Below, one piece after another: positions 60,989-64,000 of a DNA stretch of 64,000 nucleotides. Source of the DNA: Winslowiella arboricola (GTDB lineage Bacteria > Pseudomonadota > Gammaproteobacteria > Enterobacterales > Enterobacteriaceae); the NCBI RefSeq assembly GCF_025527015.1, contig NZ_JAODIM010000041.1, positions 62,001 through 126,000 on the forward strand. Reading direction: 5' to 3'. The notes beneath the pieces were generated by a model, which worked only from the letters and a program-made list of their open reading frames with translations, did no database searches and was not told where the DNA came from. Numbering within the stretch: the stretch's first letter is position 1; every line of letters starts with the position of its first letter. A program made the translations under genes and the position numbers.

Positions 60989-61879
60989 TCAACGCCCTAA
61001 CGCTTCAGCCATACGCCGCACGACCGTCTGCTTCTGCTCTGAAGTCAGCGCGCGCAGCGGCAAACGTGGATTGCCAGCATCAATGCCGTGCAGCTGCATC
61101 GCCGCTTTACCTGCTGCCACGCCGCCAAACTCGACCAGCACCCGGATCAGCGCTACCACCCGATCCATCTGCTCAATTACCGCAGCATGCCGGCCCGCGT
61201 TAAAGTCGCTGATAATGCTGCGAAACAGCGGAGCGGCATAGTTATAGGTACTGCCCACCGCACCAATGGCGCCGACCGCCAGCCCACCCGGCAGATGCTC
61301 GTCGACACCAAACGGAATATCAAACTTACCCTGGCTGACACGCAGACAGCGCTGATACTCATACAGATCCGGGCTGTTAAATTTGATACCGCTCAGATTG
61401 GGGATGACGGACTCTGCCTGGATTAAAAACTGCTCCATATCGAGATTCAGCCCGGACATGCCGGAATGGTAGTAATAAAAGCCTTTTGACGGCGCCGCAG
61501 CGGCAATCGCCTGACAATAAGCGACTAAATCGGCGATGCTGGCGGGTTTAAAAAAGCATGGGCCAATCGCTGAAGTGGCGAAAATATCAAGCGTTTCGGC
61601 ATGCTGTGACAGTTCAACTGCATCCGCCACACTGAGCGCGCCAGTATGCAGCGTAATCGCTAAAGCGCCGCCAGAAGCATCAACCCAGCGCCGGGCAATC
61701 TGCTTACGTTCGCTCACCGAGCAATGCAAACCTTCTCCGGTGGTGCCAAGGACATAAACGCCTTTGATGCCGTCATCAATCAGATGAGCGGCAATCCGAT
61801 CGATAGCAGAATAATTTACCGCACCATGCTGGTCGAAAGGGGTATGCGGGGCGGCAATCAAACCGGTTAACTTGCTCAT
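60989..61879 (-). CDS. nanA: N-acetylneuraminate lyase (DapA/NanA family)
   Basis: 296 aa TIM-barrel class I aldolase: cleaves sialic acid to ManNAc and pyruvate. GTTGEGLHCSVSER substrate loop, YYYHSGMSG tyrosine and the Schiff-base lysine in SGIKFNSPDLYEYQ; the latter sequence is closer to NanA than to DapA. Located 12 bp after nanE in a nanE-nanA operon. Confidence 0.88.
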   Translation of the reverse strand: MSKLTGLIAAPHTPFDQHGAVNYSAIDRIAAHLIDDGIKGVYVLGTTGEGLHCSVSERKQIARRWVDASGGALAITLHTGALSVADAVELSQHAETLDIFATSAIGPCFFKPASIADLVAYCQAIAAAAPSKGFYYYHSGMSGLNLDMEQFLIQAESVIPNLSGIKFNSPDLYEYQRCLRVSQGKFDIPFGVDEHLPGGLAVGAIGAVGSTYNYAAPLFRSIISDFNAGRHAAVIEQMDRVVALIRVLVEFGGVAAGKAAMQLHGIDAGNPRLPLRALTSEQKQTVVRRMAEALGR

Positions 61880-61891
61880 GGTCTCTCCTCT

Positions 61892-62572
61892 TTATTCAGC
61901 TGTGGTAATGGCGGCAGTAAACCAGCCGCAAATATGTTCAATCCGGGTGATGGCGGAACCGACGGTAACCGCCAGCGCACCCGCGCCGATGGCGGCCGCG
62001 GCCAGATCCGGCGCGTTATAGCGCCCTTCGGCAATTACACAAGCACCGGCCTGCGCAAGATCGCTGACCAGCGCAATATCGGGCTGAGCGGGTATCTTAC
62101 CGCCGGTATAACCGGAAAGCGTGGTGCCAATAAAATCAATGCCCATCTGCTGCGCGGCGATGCCTTCTTCAAAACTGGCGCAATCCGCCATCGTCAGGCG
62201 TTGATTGTCACGCGCGCGCTGATAAAGCGCCTGCACGCTGCACGGGCGCGCACGCCAGGTAGCATCGAAAGCGATAATATCGGCTCCCGCTGCGCTTAGC
62301 TGATCGATATCGCTGAGCCACGGCGTGATGCGGACCGGGGTATCTGGCAAGTCACGTTTAATAATGCCGATAACCGGCACATCGGTAACCTGGCGTACCG
62401 CGCGCAGATTGTCGATGCCTTCAATACGCAACGCGACAGCGCCTCCCTGCACTGCCGCGGCGGCCATTGCCGCCACCAGCTGCGGGCTATCCATCGGGCT
62501 GCCCGGCACCGGCTGGCAGGAGACAATCAGGCCGTGATGAAGACGTTCTTTCAGCGAAGCAACAGACGACAT
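61892..62572 (-). CDS. nanE: N-acetylmannosamine-6-phosphate 2-epimerase
   Basis: 226 aa from [20 protein letters not shown] (E. coli NanE 229); eight extra in-frame codons upstream are not conserved. [47 protein letters not shown] and [16 protein letters not shown] are all family motifs. Converts ManNAc-6-P to GlcNAc-6-P. Confidence 0.95.
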   Translation of the reverse strand: MSSVASLKERLHHGLIVSCQPVPGSPMDSPQLVAAMAAAAVQGGAVALRIEGIDNLRAVRQVTDVPVIGIIKRDLPDTPVRITPWLSDIDQLSAAGADIIAFDATWRARPCSVQALYQRARDNQRLTMADCASFEEGIAAQQMGIDFIGTTLSGYTGGKIPAQPDIALVSDLAQAGACVIAEGRYNAPDLAAAAIGAGALAVTVGSAITRIEHICGWFTAAITTAE

Positions 62573-62578
62573 GGCTTT

Positions 62579-62677
62579 AACTCCAAAATAAAACATTAAC
62601 TGAAGTTTTACTCCACAAAATCACAAACGTCCAGCTCAATGAAGCAAAACTCCTTTTAATTACTTTAAATGGAGTTT
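62579..62677. promoter_or_regulatory. Repeated AACTCC/GGAGTT motifs in the nanE-nanK divergent promoter
   Basis: AAACTCC (62647-62653) and GGAGTTT (62671-62677) form an inverted repeat with a 17-bp spacer; further AACTCC-like copies lie near 62579 and 62615, nearer nanE. Such clusters in the region between divergent catabolic operons are good candidates for the binding site of the adjacent RpiR-type regulator. Confidence 0.45.
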
Positions 62678-62720
62678 ATCTTTTCTGCCACTGAGTGACT
62701 CAATCAATAAGGCAGTAACC

Positions 62721-63599
62721 ATGGGAAAATGTCTGGCTGTGGATATTGGCGGCAGCAAAATTGCGTCGGCGCTGGTGGATAAAGAGGGGCAACTGAGCGA
62801 CCGTCGGCAGATTATCACCCCTCACAGCGGCGCGGCAGCGTTTGCCAGCAGCTTACAGCAGCTGTTACGTGACTCGTTGCCCGGGGCGACGTCAATTGCG
62901 GTGGCATCGACCGGCATTATCCGCCAGGGCAGGCTGGTGGCGCTGAATCCAGCCAATCTCGGCGGCATCGCCAATTTTCCGCTGGCCGCCACTATTGAGC
63001 GGGTCAGCAAACTGCCCTGCACCCTGCTGAATGACGCGCAGGCCGCTGCCTGGGCGGAATATCAGGCGCTGCAAACCTGCGACGTGGATAATATGTTGTT
63101 TATTACCGTCTCGACCGGCGTCGGCGGCGGCATTATTCTCAACCGCGCGCTACAGACCGGCAATAACGGCCTGAGTGGTCATATCGGTCATATGCTGGCG
63201 GATTTACAGGGGCCGCTCTGCGGCTGCGGACGCTATGGCTGTGTGGAGAGTATCGCTTCCGGCACCGCCATCGCCGCCGCAACCCGCCAGTGGCCAGTGC
63301 CGCTCACCGCCGCCGGGGTATTCGCGCAGGCCAGTGCACAGCATCAGCCCGCCAGCGCGATTATTGATCGTTCGGCCAGCGCCATTGCCCGGCTGATCGC
63401 CGATCTCACCATGGCGCTGGATATTCAACGGGTCGTGATCGGCGGCAGTGTCGGTCTGGCGCCCGGTTATCTGGCGCGGATCAGTGCGGCGCAGCAGCAT
63501 TTGCCAGCCATCTGCCGCACGCCGGTGCAGCCCGCTTTCCATCGCCAGGATAGCGGCTTACTTGGCGCCGCCTTATGGGCCACGCAGGGGTTTTGTTAA
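62721..63599 (+). CDS. nanK: N-acetylmannosamine kinase
   Basis: 292 aa ROK-family kinase. N-terminal ATP motif [18 protein letters not shown] signature [20 protein letters not shown] and zinc motif [15 protein letters not shown]. Phosphorylates ManNAc for NanE. Divergent from nanE-nanA. A 12-bp palindrome (ACCGCCGGCGGT, 63607-63618) lies just after the stop. Confidence 0.93.
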   Translation: MGKCLAVDIGGSKIASALVDKEGQLSDRRQIITPHSGAAAFASSLQQLLRDSLPGATSIAVASTGIIRQGRLVALNPANLGGIANFPLAATIERVSKLPCTLLNDAQAAAWAEYQALQTCDVDNMLFITVSTGVGGGIILNRALQTGNNGLSGHIGHMLADLQGPLCGCGRYGCVESIASGTAIAAATRQWPVPLTAAGVFAQASAQHQPASAIIDRSASAIARLIADLTMALDIQRVVIGGSVGLAPGYLARISAAQQHLPAICRTPVQPAFHRQDSGLLGAALWATQGFC

Positions 63600-63693
63600 T
63601 CGCCACACCGCCGGCGGTCATTATTCTTCACCCTGCAGAATAACTGTGCGATCATGCACACCGAACTGATTTCGTGATCAATGAGGTAATGTC

Positions 63694-64000
63694 GTGACTG
63701 CACTCATCCCCCGCTGGAAGCCTGGCAAAATTCTTGACGGCTTAGGAGCGTTACAAAATAGTCTGACGCGCTCCGCACAGCGCATTGCAGCCTACACGCT
63801 GGCAAATCCGGCCAGCGTCACGCAATTTTCTATCGCGGAATTCTCAGCCCAAACCAGCACCGGTGAAGCCACGATTATCCGCTTCTGCCGCACCCTCGGT
63901 TATAAAGGGTTCCAGGACTTTAAAATCGATCTGGCGATTGAAGTGGCCACGCGTGAGAAAAGCGAAGATGGCCTGCTGGATGCCGACGTGCAGGAGAGTG
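63694..64000 (+). CDS. RpiR-family transcriptional regulator (partial, runs off window)
   Basis: Start GTG at 63694 with GAGG upstream; an ATG five bases earlier meets a stop at once. Translation gives LIPRWKPGKILDGLGALQNS, then TRSAQRIAAYTLANP and SIAEFSAQTSTGEATIIRFC, the RpiR/HexR N-terminal HTH. The C-terminal SIS sugar-phosphate domain lies outside. By position it should control the nan genes, as NanR-type RpiR proteins do in some bacteria. Confidence 0.88.
   Translation, partial: MTALIPRWKPGKILDGLGALQNSLTRSAQRIAAYTLANPASVTQFSIAEFSAQTSTGEATIIRFCRTLGYKGFQDFKIDLAIEVATREKSEDGLLDADVQES

Overview
The window is a stretch of chromosome from a gamma-proteobacterium of the Enterobacterales, most likely Erwiniaceae (Pantoea/Erwinia-like). 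The core genes align closely with their E. coli homologues in length and order: mraZ, cra, ilvIH, leuABCD, setA-sgrS-sgrR, thiBPQ, yabI, polB, rapA, rluA, djlA, lptD-surA-pdxA-rsmA-apaG-apaH. The backbone is collinear with the first minutes of the E. coli map, but several E. coli genes are absent and accessory DNA sits at the breaks. The genus is an inference from memory, not a computed result.

Layout. 1-389 is the start of mraZ (leaving the window), with its triple-repeat operator. 928-1938 is cra. 2269-6438 is an AT-richer orphan gene of 1389 codons between cra and ilvH. 6479-8697 is ilvIH. 9132-14057 is the leu promoter, leader peptide, attenuator and leuABCD; leuO is missing. 14127-17358 holds setA, the small RNA SgrS and sgrR. 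17398-20964 is a TPP riboswitch and thiBPQ. An orphan vgrG (21896-23851) lies between yabI and polB, where E. coli has araBAD-araC. 24021-38047 is polB, rapA, rluA, djlA and the lptD-to-apaH cluster.

The main accessory island runs from 38075 to about 58800. It encodes a compact machine that mixes type II secretion and type IV pilus parts: prepilin peptidase, a GspG-type pseudopilin, a lytic transglycosylase, GspF, GspE, PilM/N/O/P-like platform proteins, a lipoprotein secretin and three more pseudopilins. Probable cargo genes flank it: a GH18 chitinase-like protein whose catalytic motif is destroyed, and an AA10 lytic polysaccharide monooxygenase with a chitin-binding domain. Regulators in the island are a LuxR-type protein with a receiver lacking the phospho-acceptor, a LysR-type protein reduced to its DNA-binding domain, and a MASE1 protein / response regulator / BvgS-EvgS-type hybrid kinase operon. 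RcsAB-box-like palindromes lie near the cargo and machine genes; one matches the consensus at 13 of 14 positions.

The right end has a Tat-exported PhoX-type phosphatase and a sialic acid catabolic locus: nanE-nanA on one strand, nanK and an RpiR-type regulator diverging from them. The regulator runs off the window.

Two ERIC-type repeats sit inside regulatory RNAs. One forms most of the body of SgrS and the other extends stem P3 of the TPP riboswitch. A short REP-like palindrome family (core GGGGCGGCGTT..CGCCGCCC) recurs after several genes.
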